64,000 nucleotides of DNA, from contig NZ_CP029353.1 of NCBI RefSeq assembly GCF_003130795.1, positions 2,185,501-2,249,500 on the forward strand, written 5' to 3'. Below, one piece after another: positions 8,355-17,903 of this stretch; within the stretch, counting starts at the first letter, position 1; the number at the start of each line of letters is the position of its first letter. The translations under genes were made by a program, and so were the position numbers. The notes under the pieces were generated by a model, which saw only the letters and a program-made list of their open reading frames with translations, was not told the DNA's origin and searched no databases. This DNA is from Azospirillum thermophilum (GTDB lineage: Bacteria; Pseudomonadota; Alphaproteobacteria; Azospirillales; Azospirillaceae).

Positions 8355-9428
8355 TCACCGGTGGTCCGCCCCGACCGCCTCGGCGACGGAGGCGAAGCCG
8401 TCGCGGCGCAGCAGGCCGGCCAGTTCCGTCTTCATCCGCTGCACCAGCCCGGGACCGCCATAGACCAGTGCCGAGTAGAACTGCACCAGCGAGGCGCCGG
8501 CCCGGATCTTGGCGTAGGCGTCGGCGCCGGAGGAGACGCCGCCCACCCCGACCAGCGGCAGCCTGCCGCCGGTCAGCGCGTACATCTCCTTCAGCACGGC
8601 GGTGGAGGGGCCGAACAGCGGCCGGCCGGACAGGCCGCCGGCCTCGTTGCGCACCGGCTCCGGGATCTCCGGCGGGCGGGTGATGGTGGTGTTGGAGACG
8701 ATCAGCCCGTCGATCCCCGACTCCAGCGCGACGGCGGCGATGTCGGCCTTGTCCTCGTCCGTCAGGTCGGGCGCGATCTTCAGGAACAGCGGCGGCACCC
8801 GCTCCAGCCGGCACTCGCCGCGGGCGTCGAGCACCCGGCCGAGCAGCGTGCGCAGCGGATCGCGTCCCTGCAGGGCGCGCAGGCCCGGCGTGTTGGGCGA
8901 GGAGACGTTGACGACCAGATAGTCGGCCAGCGGCGCCAGCCGGCGCACGCCCAGCACATAGTCGTCGGCGGCCTCCACCGTATCCTTGTTCTTGCCGAGG
9001 TTGGCGCCGACGATGCCGGGGCGGCGCCGCGGATCGGCGCGGCGGGCGGCGAGCCGGGCGGCGAAGGGCTCCAGCCCCTCGTTGTTGAAGCCCATGCGGT
9101 TGATCACCGCCTCCTGCTCCACCAGGCGGAACAGGCGGGGGCGCGGGTTGCCCGGCTGCGGACGCGGCGTGACGCTGCCGGCCTCGACGAAGCCGAAGCC
9201 CATGCGCAGCATCGGGTCCAGCACCTCGGCGTTCTTGTCGAAGCCGGCGGCCATGCCGATCGGGTTCGCGAAGTCCAGCCCGCAGACGCGGGTGCGCAGG
9301 ACCGGGTCGTCGCTGTTGCGGCCCATGGGAACCACCCCCGCCCTGAGGGCGCGGATGGTCAGGCCGTGCGCCTGTTCCGGATCGAGCAGGAAGACGACGG
9401 GGCGGGAGAGGGAGAAGAGGTCGGTCAC
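8355..9428 (-). CDS. pyrD: quinone-dependent dihydroorotate dehydrogenase
   Basis: 357 residues, class 2 enzyme oxidising dihydroorotate to orotate in pyrimidine synthesis, using FMN and ubiquinone at the inner membrane. Visible family segments: N-terminal amphipathic helices, NPIGMAAGFDKNAEVL, FVEAGSVTPRPQPGNP, RMGFNNEG, VVNVSSPNTPGLR (catalytic Ser region), and the C-terminal VGVGGVSSGADAYAKIRAG FMN-phosphate loop. The start is a GTG at 9428 overlapping the TGA of the DUF952 gene, so the pair is co-transcribed. The frame is open further upstream but without homology. Confidence 0.95.
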   Translation of the reverse strand: MTDLFSLSRPVVFLLDPEQAHGLTIRALRAGVVPMGRNSDDPVLRTRVCGLDFANPIGMAAGFDKNAEVLDPMLRMGFGFVEAGSVTPRPQPGNPRPRLFRLVEQEAVINRMGFNNEGLEPFAARLAARRADPRRRPGIVGANLGKNKDTVEAADDYVLGVRRLAPLADYLVVNVSSPNTPGLRALQGRDPLRTLLGRVLDARGECRLERVPPLFLKIAPDLTDEDKADIAAVALESGIDGLIVSNTTITRPPEIPEPVRNEAGGLSGRPLFGPSTAVLKEMYALTGGRLPLVGVGGVSSGADAYAKIRAGASLVQFYSALVYGGPGLVQRMKTELAGLLRRDGFASVAEAVGADHR

Positions 9429-9802
9429 GGCTGCACGTCCCAAAAGCCGGTGTCCCGGAAGCCCGCGGGGAAGACATGCCGCCCGTCGGGGCCGAGCGGC
9501 AGCGGATCGGCGCGCAGCACGGCGGCGACGGGAAGCGGGCCGTAGAGATGGGGGAAGAGCTGGCCGCCGCGCGACGGCTCCCACTTCAGGGCGTCGCCCA
9601 GCCGGGCGGCATCGACCGTCAGCAGGACCAGCCCGTCCTGCCCGGCGCGGTGCTTCGCGGCACTCTCCTCCACCTGGGAGCCGGTCGAGAAATGTATGAA
9701 GCCGTCGGCCGCGTCCTGGGAGGAGCCGGGATAGCTGCCGCTGCTGCGGGCGCTCTCCCACTCCGCGGAGCGGCACATATGGAAGATGATGCGGTCGGTC
9801 AT
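9425..9802 (-). CDS. DUF952 domain protein
   Basis: 125 residues. The domain is recognisable from the opening MTDRIIFHMCRSAEWESARS, the DGFIHFSTGSQV motif, LVLLTVDAARLGDALKWEPS and PHLYGPLP. Members are small cytoplasmic proteins of unknown activity, often next to pyrD in alphaproteobacteria. The start at 9802 is where the family N-terminus begins, and its stop overlaps the pyrD GTG by 4 bases. Confidence 0.88.
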   Translation of the reverse strand: MTDRIIFHMCRSAEWESARSSGSYPGSSQDAADGFIHFSTGSQVEESAAKHRAGQDGLVLLTVDAARLGDALKWEPSRGGQLFPHLYGPLPVAAVLRADPLPLGPDGRHVFPAGFRDTGFWDVQP

Positions 9803-10124
9803 CGGGTCACTCGCGCTGCCGGCCCCGCTGCACAAGGCGTCCGGGGCGGGCGCGGCGGGGAGCGGGCGGACACTACCCGAATGCGCGGCGGGCGGCCAGA
9901 CGCTTTGCATTTTGCAAAGCACCCGCGAAATGAATGCGCATTTTGCAGGTATGGTTCGGACCCGATACCTGGCATATCCAACAGGATGCCCGGCAAATCC
10001 AACAGAATGTCACAACGGGTAACAAACTATCACAGCCGTCGACAGGAAATACGGGGTTACCCCTATCGATCGTACTTGGCACTTCGCTTGCAGCAGGGGG
10101 GTCAATCACTGGAGGACCTGTCCC
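9803..10124 (+). promoter_or_regulatory. sigma-54 promoter with upstream operator array
   Basis: At 10076-10092 TTGGCACTTCGCTTGCA matches the RpoN -24/-12 consensus, with exactly 10 bases between the GG and GC. Transcription would start near 10103, 22 bp before the ATG of the next gene. Upstream are a 19-bp palindrome GCTTTGCATTTTGCAAAGC (9902-9920), an inverted repeat AGGTAT/ATACCT (9947-9970), and two copies of ATCCAACAG(G/A)ATG 21 bp apart (9976 and 9997). The distance and symmetry fit an enhancer-binding activator site. Which activator is unknown; an NtrC or NifA consensus is not matched exactly. Confidence 0.75.
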
Positions 10125-10343
10125 ATGAACGCAATTGCCATGACCTTCCCGAAGGACAACGCGCCGGCCGGCGTCTCCGTCGACGGATCGCTCGCGGCGA
10201 TCGGCGCGCTCAACGACCAGAGCGTGACCGCCGTCCCGCTGAAGCCCAGCGCCAGCATGCTGGCCGCCGGCTCGCGCGCCGGCGGCGTCTCGGTCGAGAT
10301 CGCGTGGAAGATCTACCAGGCGATGATCCGCCACGCCGGCTGA
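10125..10343 (+). CDS. 72-aa protein under a sigma-54 promoter
   Basis: A small soluble protein beginning MNAIAMTFPKDNAPAGVSVD and ending VEIAWKIYQAMIRHAG. A GGAGG lies 9 bases before the ATG. It is rich in Ala/Val/Ser with a C-terminal helix and has no cysteine, signal peptide or known domain that I recognise. Its interest comes from the RpoN promoter and operator array directly upstream, which suggest induction by nitrogen status or another RpoN-controlled signal. It is followed by a phage cassette on the opposite strand, to which it probably does not belong. Confidence 0.65.
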   Translation: MNAIAMTFPKDNAPAGVSVDGSLAAIGALNDQSVTAVPLKPSASMLAAGSRAGGVSVEIAWKIYQAMIRHAG

Positions 10344-10398
10344 GCCGCCGCCACCCTCCCCCGGCGCGGGCGGGGCCGCCGGGCGCGCCCGCCGGCCG

Positions 10399-10710
10399 TC
10401 AGCGCCGCGCCCCGTCGCCATAGGGGGCGGGGACCGGATCCAGCTTGGTCTCGATCCGCAGCAGATGGTCGGTCAGCCGCTGTTCCACGTCCTTCAGCGT
10501 GGCGACGGACACATAGCTCTTGGCGACCTCCAGCTTGTAGGCGGCGAGGCTCTCGCGCACCTGGATCTGGGCCGTCTCGGCCCGCGACCGGAGCCGCTCC
10601 AGCGCGGCTTCCTGGTCCCTGCGCAGCCGGACGATCAGCCAGAACAGGCCGCCCATGACCGGCAGCTCGACCGCCGTGATCCACCAGGCGAGGTCGATGG
10701 TGTCGTGCAT
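10399..10710 (-). CDS. small phage membrane protein, holin- or spanin-like
   Basis: 103 residues: one N-terminal transmembrane helix (about 8-28, WWITAVELPVMGGLFWLIV), then a positively charged stretch (RLRRDQEAALERLRSR) and a long coiled-coil region ending in a basic tail. It is the last gene of the phage cassette, just after the large terminase. T7-like phages keep lysis genes (holin, Rz) around the terminases, so a lysis role is inferred from position and topology only. No endolysin is seen in the cassette. Confidence 0.55.
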   Translation of the reverse strand: MHDTIDLAWWITAVELPVMGGLFWLIVRLRRDQEAALERLRSRAETAQIQVRESLAAYKLEVAKSYVSVATLKDVEQRLTDHLLRIETKLDPVPAPYGDGARR

Positions 10711-10766
10711 CGTCTATCTCCGGAAGTTGATGTCCTGAACTCTGGGTTGCGGCAGCCCGCACCACC

Positions 10767-12289
10767 TCATGGATCCCACTGCGCCGGCGCCACCAGCGGG
10801 GCCGCCGGGCGCCAGTCGGGGCGGCGGTCGGGTGCCGCCGCGGCGCGGTCGAAGCGGAAGGGCTCGCAGGTCAGGCAGCCGGCGACCGCGTCCAGCCCGT
10901 CGTCGCGGCCGGTGTAGCTGCCGTCCGGCCGCCATTCCCGCATCTCGCGGACCAGCGGCGTCTCCCACACCGAGCGGTGGGCGAGCAGCCGCCGGTCGGC
11001 CAGCAGGGCGTCGAAGGCCTCCAGGATGCGGCGGGCCTTCGGCGTCCGGCTCGACACCTCCACCACCGCGGCGGCCACCCTCTCCCGGCCGAGCCGGGCG
11101 CGCAGCAGGCCGGGCAGGAAGCGGCCGATGCCGTTGATCTCCAGATGGAGCGACGGCAGATGATGCTCCTGCAGGAAGCGGACGACCTGCCGGCACTGCT
11201 GTTCGGCCTCGGTCTCCGGGTCGGCGGGATCGACCGCCAGATAGAGCACCCGGTGCAGGTAGAAGCGCCCGTCCTCCCCGCCGAAGACGGTGGCGACGAC
11301 GCTGGAATCGCCGGGCGGCGCCCCCTCCCCCGCGGACGGGCGAAGGCGGGATCCCACCAGCAGGAGGCCGAGGCCAGCCGCACCCCGCCCAGCGTCAGCA
11401 CCGCGCGGCCGAGCGCCTCGCGGTAGTCGAGCTCGGCGTCGTAGCGGCCGAGCAGGTCGGCGTCGAGCCGCCCCTCCACCGTGTTCACCGGGCGCAGCAG
11501 CATCTGGCTGGTGAATTTCGCCGGGCCGGTGGCCTTGCGGATGCGGTTGACGTGCGCCTCGTCGAAGCGCCGCGGCCAGGCGTAGGTGCGGCGGCCGGCG
11601 GCGTCCTCGGTATAGACCGGCAGGACCAGCCGCGCGAACCCGTCGAGGAAGGGCGCACTCTCCCCCGCCTCGGTCCGCGGCTCGTCGGCGTAGATGGTGT
11701 AGTAGCTGTGCGGCGTGCCGACATAGAGCTGGGCGCCGCCCGGCACCAGCACATAGTCCAGCTCGGCCAGCCGCTCGCGCAGGTCGGCCCGCTTGGCGGC
11801 GCTGTCGGCGTTGCGCGGCACCTCCACGTCGTCGCAGATCACCACGTCGGCGCGGCTGCCGGTGATGTTGCCGCCGATGCCGCTGGCGATCATCGACGGG
11901 TCGCGCAGCTCCATCGGCCGCGTCACGGTGAACTGGTCGGCCGCCCACTGGTCGCGCTCCCGCGCCGGCGGCTTCAGGTGACGGGTGTCGGGGTGGCGCT
12001 CCAGGACGCGCTTGACGTTGCGCACCATCTTCTTCGCCAGCTTCAGGTCGGCGGCGAGGACCAGCAGCCGCCGGTTGGGGTCGCGGTAGAGCAGCCAGGC
12101 GGCGAACAGCCCGACCAGGGTGGATTTTCCGGATCCGCGGAAGGCCATCAGCAGCATGCGGCCGCCTCCGCCCTGCATCTGCGCCTCCAGCCAGCCGGCG
12201 ATGGTCCGGTGGTGGCGCGGCGTGCCGAGCTCGGACAGCCCGTTCCAGGTCCGGACGAACTGGGGAAAGGTCTTCGGCGTCTCGGTCAT
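10767..12289 (-). pseudogene. phage terminase large subunit (single frameshift)
   Basis: The packaging motor begins MTETPKTFPQFVRTWNGLSE. Walker A is FRGSGKST and Walker B VVICDDVE, followed by the coupling motif region YVGTPHSYYT. The C-terminal RNase-H-like nuclease begins near SCWWDPAF, an acidic metal-binding start. The frame changes by one base near 11325-11345 within a C-rich run. Upstream it ends ...WWDPAFARP and downstream resumes SAGEGAPPGDSSVVATVFGG to the stop at 10767. Joining the two gives about 507 residues, normal for the family. The ATG overlaps the tail-spike stop by one base. The frameshift may be a sequencing error. Confidence 0.85.
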
Positions 12290-14331
12290 CACGGATAGCG
12301 CCCCAGGATGTGCCAGCCGGCCCCGTTGGACATGACGGTCACCGCCTCCCCCCGGCTGGCGAGGGCGACGGGCTGGCCGTCCGGCCCGCCGCCGCCCTGC
12401 TGGGTGACGGTGACCGGCAGGCCGCCGACGTCGGACTTCTTGATGGTGACCGTGCGCCCCACAGCGTTGCCGGCGGCCGGCGGCGGCAGCCGCACCTCCA
12501 CCGCGCCGCCGAAGGCGCTGACGAGGTAGAGGGTCTGGTTCAGCGCCGGCTCGAACAGGCCGGGGGCGTCGTGGAAATGGGCGTTGCCCGGCAGCGCGTT
12601 GCCGCCGACCACCCACCAGGCCGCACCGTTGGAGACCAGCGTCGCGAAGTCGAAGCGGTTGGCCAGGGTCACCATCCGCCCGTCCGGCCCCGGCCCGTCC
12701 GTCTCGCGGATGGTCACGAGGTTGGCGGAGGCGTCGGTCTTCTTGATCGTCACCCAATGGCCGTTGGCGCGGCCGGCCGGCGGCAGCACCGCCTCCACCG
12801 CGCCGCCATAGGCGCTGACCAGATAGACGGAGCTGGTCAGGTCCAGCGCGACCGTGCCGCCGGACGGGGGCTCGACATACTCGGTGTCGAAGCGCAGCCC
12901 CTCCACCGTCAGTTCGCTGATGCGCGTGCTGCGCAGCCGGTTCTTCTCCGGATAGCCGGCGTTGAAGGCGGTGAAGGCGCCGCCCGACCGGTCGTGGATC
13001 GCCGGCCCGGCCGAGGCGGAGAACAGGTTCAGCACCGCCGTCTCGACCGATCCCTCGTCGATCTGCAGGTTCGGCACGCCACCCAGCGATTCGGCGTAGA
13101 AGTTGACGATCAGCGTCTTGTCGGTGTTCGCCCCGACGCGGAAGCAGGCCTCCGCCATGGTCGACAGGTTGGCTTCGCAATCGACGAAGGCGTTGTTGTA
13201 CTTGCCCTGCTCCACGAAGAAGCCGCTGCCGGAGATGGGTGCGGACAGCGAATAGACCCGCACGCAGTGGAAGCGGTTGGCGTTGGGCGTGTCGCCCTCG
13301 CCGCTGCGGGTCAGCCACACCCCGTGCACCGCCGGCCGCGCCACCAGCACGCGGGCGATGTTGTTCCAGTAGCAGGGGAGGTTGGGGTCGGCGTAACCGT
13401 CGAGGACAAGGCCGTAGAGCGGCTCCCACAGCGTCAGGTCGACCAGCGCGTTCTGCACGCAGGGGCCGTCGCGCCCGAACAGCCGCACCCCCGCCCGCCC
13501 CCGCTCCAGCCGCAGCCCGGCAACGGTGGCGTAGCCGTCCGGCAGATGGATCAGGTCGAAGCCGTGCGACGCCCCGACGATGACCGAGCCCTGCCCGGCC
13601 CCGCGCAAGGTCTTGCCATGGCCGACGGTCAGCGTGTTGGCGATGCGGTAGCGCCCGGGCGGCACATGGACCGCCGTGGCGGAGGTCAGCGCCGCCTGGA
13701 TCGCCAGCGTGTCGTCGGCCAGCCCGTCGCCGACCGCGCCGAAATCGCGGACCGACACGATGTCGGCCAGCTTCTCGCGCACCGGGCGGCGGACCGCGCC
13801 GGCCCCCGGCGGCAGGAAGGTCGACAGCGCCTCCTCGTCCACCGGCGGGCGGGCGGTGGGGTTGCCGGCGCCGTCGAAGGCCAGCAGCTTGCCCGCCCGA
13901 TCCGCCCGGCCGGGCAGCAGGGGCGAGGCCGGCAGGTCGGTGTCGGCATAGCGCAGCATCAGCTCCTGGTCGCCCGCCACCTGCTGCAGCCCGGCGGTCA
14001 GCCGGTCGAACTCGCCGTTCAGGGCGGCGGCCTGCAGCGGTCCGCTGTCGAGGAAGTCGCTGGTCCGCTCGATCGGCAGGCGCCGGCGCAGCGTGACCGT
14101 GGTGCCGTCCGGCGGGGCGGCGTCGAAGGCGACGGCCCCGCCGGCGGTCGTCCCGGCCCCCGACACGGCGAAGCCCGTGGTGACGCGCGCCGCTCCCAGG
14201 AAGACCTGCAGATCCTCCGCCGCGAAGATCGGGAACGGAAAGGAGAACAGCGTCTGCCCGCCGTCGGCGATGTACTGCACGCGCGGCGAGCCGCGCGGCA
14301 CCTGGATGGGTCCGGTGAAGGGCTGGGTCAT
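12289..14331 (-). CDS. phage tail spike / pectate-lyase-like beta-helix protein
   Basis: 680 residues. The N-terminal 110 residues (YIADGGQTLFSFPFPIFAAE) resemble the T7-like tail-fibre N-terminal adapter that binds the tail. A pectate-lyase-3 type beta-helix starts at VRDFGAVGDGLADDTLAIQA, a hallmark of phage tail spikes. The C-terminal third has three imperfect repeats built on LYLVSAFGGAVEVRLPPPAA and VTIKKSDVGGLPVTV, probably receptor-binding or trimerising blades. It is expected to bind or cut surface polysaccharide of the host. Unlike four of its neighbours the frame is intact. Confidence 0.82.
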   Translation of the reverse strand: MTQPFTGPIQVPRGSPRVQYIADGGQTLFSFPFPIFAAEDLQVFLGAARVTTGFAVSGAGTTAGGAVAFDAAPPDGTTVTLRRRLPIERTSDFLDSGPLQAAALNGEFDRLTAGLQQVAGDQELMLRYADTDLPASPLLPGRADRAGKLLAFDGAGNPTARPPVDEEALSTFLPPGAGAVRRPVREKLADIVSVRDFGAVGDGLADDTLAIQAALTSATAVHVPPGRYRIANTLTVGHGKTLRGAGQGSVIVGASHGFDLIHLPDGYATVAGLRLERGRAGVRLFGRDGPCVQNALVDLTLWEPLYGLVLDGYADPNLPCYWNNIARVLVARPAVHGVWLTRSGEGDTPNANRFHCVRVYSLSAPISGSGFFVEQGKYNNAFVDCEANLSTMAEACFRVGANTDKTLIVNFYAESLGGVPNLQIDEGSVETAVLNLFSASAGPAIHDRSGGAFTAFNAGYPEKNRLRSTRISELTVEGLRFDTEYVEPPSGGTVALDLTSSVYLVSAYGGAVEAVLPPAGRANGHWVTIKKTDASANLVTIRETDGPGPDGRMVTLANRFDFATLVSNGAAWWVVGGNALPGNAHFHDAPGLFEPALNQTLYLVSAFGGAVEVRLPPPAAGNAVGRTVTIKKSDVGGLPVTVTQQGGGGPDGQPVALASRGEAVTVMSNGAGWHILGRYP

Positions 14332-14358
14332 CGGGAGGGGGTCCTCGGAAGAACTTGC

Positions 14359-15018
14359 TCAGAAGAACTTGCTCATGAATTCCAGCCGCTGCCGGTCGGC
14401 GAGCTGCGCGAGGTCCAGCAGGTTGCGCCGCTTCAGCGCGTCGAGGTTCTGCTGCACCGCCTGCCGCTTGAGCCGGTCGACCGCCTGCGCGTCCTGCCGG
14501 TCGGCGGCCGTGTCGCCGACCAGCCCCAGCAGGATCGCCTCGCCCGAGCCGTCGGCCATGCCGACGCCGCGGCTGCCCAGGCCGGCGCGGGTGCGGGCGA
14601 CGGCGCGGCGCAGCGCGTCGACCCGGCGCCGCTCCTCCGCGTCCGCGGCGGCGGTCATCTGGGCGAGCTGGCTTTGCGCCTGCTGGTCCTGCGCCTGGGT
14701 GTCGGCGTCCCGGCCGGCGCGGAGCTGGGCGAGCGCCTGGTCCTGGGCCGCCCGGTAGCTTTCCATCTCGCGGGCGCGGGCCTGCTCGGCGGCGATGCGG
14801 TCGGCCTCGGCCTGCCGGCGCTTCAGCTCGGCCTCCTGCTGGCGGATCTGCTCGTCATGCGCCCACTGGCGGGCCTGCGCCTCGGCGTCGAGCTGCGCCT
14901 TGCGGTCGATCGCCGCGAGGCCGCCGGAGGAACCGGTCCGGTCGAGGCTGCGCACGGCGCCGGCGACCGAGCCGGCCAGCGGCAGCGCCGTGGTGATCAG
15001 GGGAGTGATGCCACCCAT
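14359..15018 (-). CDS. phage internal virion-like coiled-coil protein
   Basis: 219 residues. A short hydrophobic N-terminus (MGGITPLITTALPLAGSVAG) is followed by about 90 residues of continuous Gln/Ala/Arg/Glu-rich coiled coil (AQARQWAHDEQIRQQEAELK) and a helical C-terminus. It lies between tail tubular protein B and the tail spike, where T7-like phages place the internal virion protein gp14, which would fit its composition. Assignment is by position and composition, not by motif. Confidence 0.6.
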   Translation of the reverse strand: MGGITPLITTALPLAGSVAGAVRSLDRTGSSGGLAAIDRKAQLDAEAQARQWAHDEQIRQQEAELKRRQAEADRIAAEQARAREMESYRAAQDQALAQLRAGRDADTQAQDQQAQSQLAQMTAAADAEERRRVDALRRAVARTRAGLGSRGVGMADGSGEAILLGLVGDTAADRQDAQAVDRLKRQAVQQNLDALKRRNLLDLAQLADRQRLEFMSKFF

Positions 15019-16912
15019 CAGTCGTTCACCTTCATTTCCATGGTCACGGACAGCAGCGTGAAGGGCAGCGGCGCGTCCTGCTCGATGCGCCACAGCGGCG
15101 TGCCGATGTCGCGCCTCCAGCCCAGCGCCCGCAGCCGCCGGTCGCCCGAGGCGCGCGCCGGCAATCCTCCCGCCGGCTGCGGTCCGAACCGGTGCAGCGG
15201 CAGCGCCTGCAGCCCGCGCCCCAGGTCGACGCTCAGCGCCGCCGTCTCCTCCAGCCGGAAGGTGACGGCGACCAGCCGGACGAGGTCGGCGCCGGTCGCC
15301 TGCCCCAGCAGGTTGGGCGGCAGCGGCTCGACGCGGTGGGTGAAGGGCAGGCCGGCGACGACGCGGCGGGCGGGCGGCGACAGCACGATGCGGCCGGCCG
15401 CCACGGTGACCGGGTCGCGCACCACCCCGTCGGCGACGACCCCCAGCCTGCGCCCCTCGAGATGGTCGAGCCCCGACCACACCGCGGTCGGCACGTCCCG
15501 GTCGCCGACCAGGGCGCAGTCGAGGGAGAGCGCGTCGTCGAACCGCTCGATGGTCCAGGTGCCGGCACGGTCGACCAGCAGATAGACCTCGTCCCCCACC
15601 ACGGCGACCGAGCGGACGCGCCCGTCCGTCTCCAGCCGGGTCCAGGCGGTCACCTGCTCGCTGCGGTAGACGGTCAGCGCGCCGAGCGAGCCGTCCTCCA
15701 TCACCACGAACAGCAGCCGGCGGCTCTGGTCGTAATCCTGGTCGCGCGGCGAGGCCACGAGATGGCGGGCCAGCAGGGCGAGGTCGTTCGCCTGGTAGGC
15801 CGCCTCGGTGTCGGTGTAGAGGAACTCGCGGATTTCCCGGCGGTTGCGCGAGACGAACAGCGTCGCCCCATCGACGTCGCGCGGCGGCACGGCGAGATCG
15901 ACCGGCGAGCCGATGCGGGTCTGCCGCTTCACCTGGATGTTCTGCGGGGTCAGCGGGTCGCCGGTCACCATGTATTCGGCGCCGGAGGTGAAGACCTGCA
16001 GGTGCCGGCCGGAGAACACCGCCCGGATGGCGTTGACCTGATCGGACAGGATGCCGAACTCGATCGCCTCGTCGTCCTTGCCGGTGCCGAGGTCGAAGTT
16101 CCACAGGTCGGCCGAGCGCGACATCCACAGCCGGTTCGGCAGGTCGCGCGACCCGCCGACGACCAGCCGGTCCTGATGGAAGGCGGCGGAGACCGGCCAG
16201 CCGCGGCGGGGCGAGAAGGACTGCTCCTCCCAGCTCGCCGTCGGGCCGGTTCCGGCCAGCGTCTCCAGCGCCGTCGCGGTCAGCTCGGTCGGCGAGGCGA
16301 CGCCGTCGATCACGAGCTGCCGGCCCTGGATGCGCAGCCGGGCGCCCTCCATCAGCGGATCGAACACCGGGCCGCTCGCCCGCACCGTCACCACCCCCGA
16401 CGTGCCGGAGACGGTCAGCGTCGCCTCCGGATTGCCGAAGCGGTAGAAGGGCATGCGGACCAGCCCGTTCTCGGTCACGTAGCTCCAGGGCGACAAGGTC
16501 CACTGGCCGGCGCCGCTGCGCGTCAGCTTGCGCGGCGGCAGGTCGGGATGGCAGACCAGCAGCGTGTCGGCGCTCTGCGTCCAGGTGATCTGGGCGAGCT
16601 GGGCGGCGCTCCACGGCGCGTCCACCGTCGCGACCCGCTGGTCGCCGCGATGGACGTCGATCCGCTGGTCGGAAAAGGCCAGCAGGTAGGTCTGCTCGGT
16701 GTTGAACTCGAAGGCGACCAGCCGCCCGTCCCCCGCGCCCGGTCGGCGAAGGCGAGGCCGGAGCGCCGGGAGATGCCGCCCGTCGGGTGGATGAACAGGT
16801 TGCGCAGCTTCAGCGCCCCGTTGTCGTAGGCGCGCAGGTCGCCGCGCCCGAGAAGCCGGCGGGAGATCTCGCCGGCCGTGAAGTTGGTCTTCACCTGCTG
16901 CAGCCGGCCCAT
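15018..16912 (-). pseudogene. phage tail tubular protein B-like (single frameshift)
   Basis: Begins MGRLQQVKTNFTAGEISRRL and after about 57 codons shifts by one base in a GGGGG run near 16738. It then continues GDGRLVAFEFNTEQTYLLAF to the stop at 15018, about 631 residues in total. [20 protein letters not shown] is characteristic of the nozzle protein of T7-like tails and its relatives, with repeated beta-rich blades downstream (LVVGGSRDLPNRLWMSRSAD). The gene starts on the last base of the previous stop. The frameshift is either a base-calling error or recent damage; the rest is well conserved in pattern. Confidence 0.8.
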
Positions 16913-17480
16913 CACGCCCTCGCCTCGATCAGGGTGAAGTCCTCGAAGCCCGGCTGGCTGTCCTGCTGGCTGTCGATCAGCCGGGCACGGCGGAACTCGG
17001 CCTCGGCCAGGGCCGCCAGCGCCTCGGCCCGGCTGCCGCTCTCGGTCAGGGGCAGGCAGAACTCGGCGGCGAGGCGGGCGATCAGCACCTGGTCGAAGAA
17101 GGGCGGGAACTCCTCCTCCGCCGGGCGGCCGATATAGGTCAGGGTGACGCCGTCGCTGTCGGCCTGCAGCGTGCGCCCGGCGATGCGGTAGACCAGCCCG
17201 CGCCCCCGCCCGCCCCGCCGGCGGCCAGCGCCCGCAGGAAGTCGGCCGGAAGCTGGAAGGCGCGGGCATAGTCGGCGGCGGGTCCCTCGGCCAGCCGGGG
17301 CAGCGGGACCTGCCGGGTGGCGAAGCTCCAGGCGTTGGCCGACAGCAGCGCGTCGCGCGTGGTGGCATAGAGGGCGGACGCCACCTCGGCCTCCGCCGTC
17401 CCGTCGTCGAAGGAGGCGATGGCGGTGGCGCCCAGCTTGATCAGCGCACGGCTGCACAGTCCGATGGCGGTCAGGGCCAT
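16912..17480 (-). pseudogene. phage tail tubular protein A-like / head-tail adaptor (single frameshift)
   Basis: Begins MALTAIGLCSRALIKLGATA, a typical opening of podovirus gp11-like adaptor proteins (IASFDDGTAEAEVASALYAT, then LLSANAWSFATRQVPLPRLA). The frame shifts by one base near 17215 in a run of C and G and resumes LVYRIAGRTLQADSDGVTLT to a TGA at 16912 that overlaps the next ATG. Joined length is about 189 residues, right for the family. Its job is to form the ring between portal and nozzle, yet no portal gene is present. Confidence 0.78.
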
Positions 17481-17536
17481 GGCGGTGTCTCCGGTGGATG
17501 AGGGGAAGGCGGACGGCGCGGGCGGCGGGCGGCCGA

Positions 17537-17758
17537 TCAGTCGCCGTTGACGGTGCCGAAGGGCGTCAGGTTGGTGACGTCCACCGTGCCGGCGGCGTTG
17601 GCGGCGACCACCATCATGCCGTTGGCGGGGGTGCCGCGGATGTCGGCGTTCACCAGGATCATGTCGCCCGGCCGCAGCAGGTCGGCCGCACCGTTGAAAT
17701 AGCCGGCGTTGTCGACGGCCGACGCCGCGTCGGCGGTCACGTAGTGCCAGAGCGTGAA
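17537..17758 (-). pseudogene. 3' part of the split small phage protein gene
   Basis: This is the C-terminal 73 codons of an 89-codon gene whose first 16 codons lie at 34211-34260. The piece codes FTLWHYVTADAASAVDNAGY through LRPGDMILVNADIRGTPANG to NGD. Joined to the other half across a shared TT, the frame is exactly restored. The insertion supplies an in-frame ATG at 17767 that could restart a 76-residue product, but no ribosome-binding site precedes it. The intact protein is a small beta-rich protein of unknown role between capsid and tail adaptor. Confidence 0.8.
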
Positions 17759-17763
17759 GACAG
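17752..17763. other. attachment site, left junction of the serine-integrase element
   Basis: Plus strand GCGTG-AA-GACAG: phage gene to the left, element to the right, crossover dinucleotide AA at 17757-17758. Compare with the right junction, where ACTGAT-AA-GCCGT is read. Confidence 0.8.
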
Positions 17764-17903
17764 TCATAGCGCAAGGTCACATTAGCTTGCGTCAGGAGCT
17801 TCGAACTCTGCTGCGCGACAAAACAGCGAATTGCACGGCTTGTATTGCATCTTGAAGATTGCAGACAGCTCACCGGGACATAAAAATGGAGATGGGTGGT
17901 TCG

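Noticed and set aside
10008..10023. NifA activator site TGT-N10-ACA before the sigma-54 promoter
   Set aside because: The spacing is 11, not 10, so the consensus is not met; the activator is left open.
17537..17767. A 76-residue gene starting MTVFTLWHY
   Set aside because: The first three codons come from the inserted element and no ribosome-binding site precedes them; the piece is the 3' part of the split phage gene.
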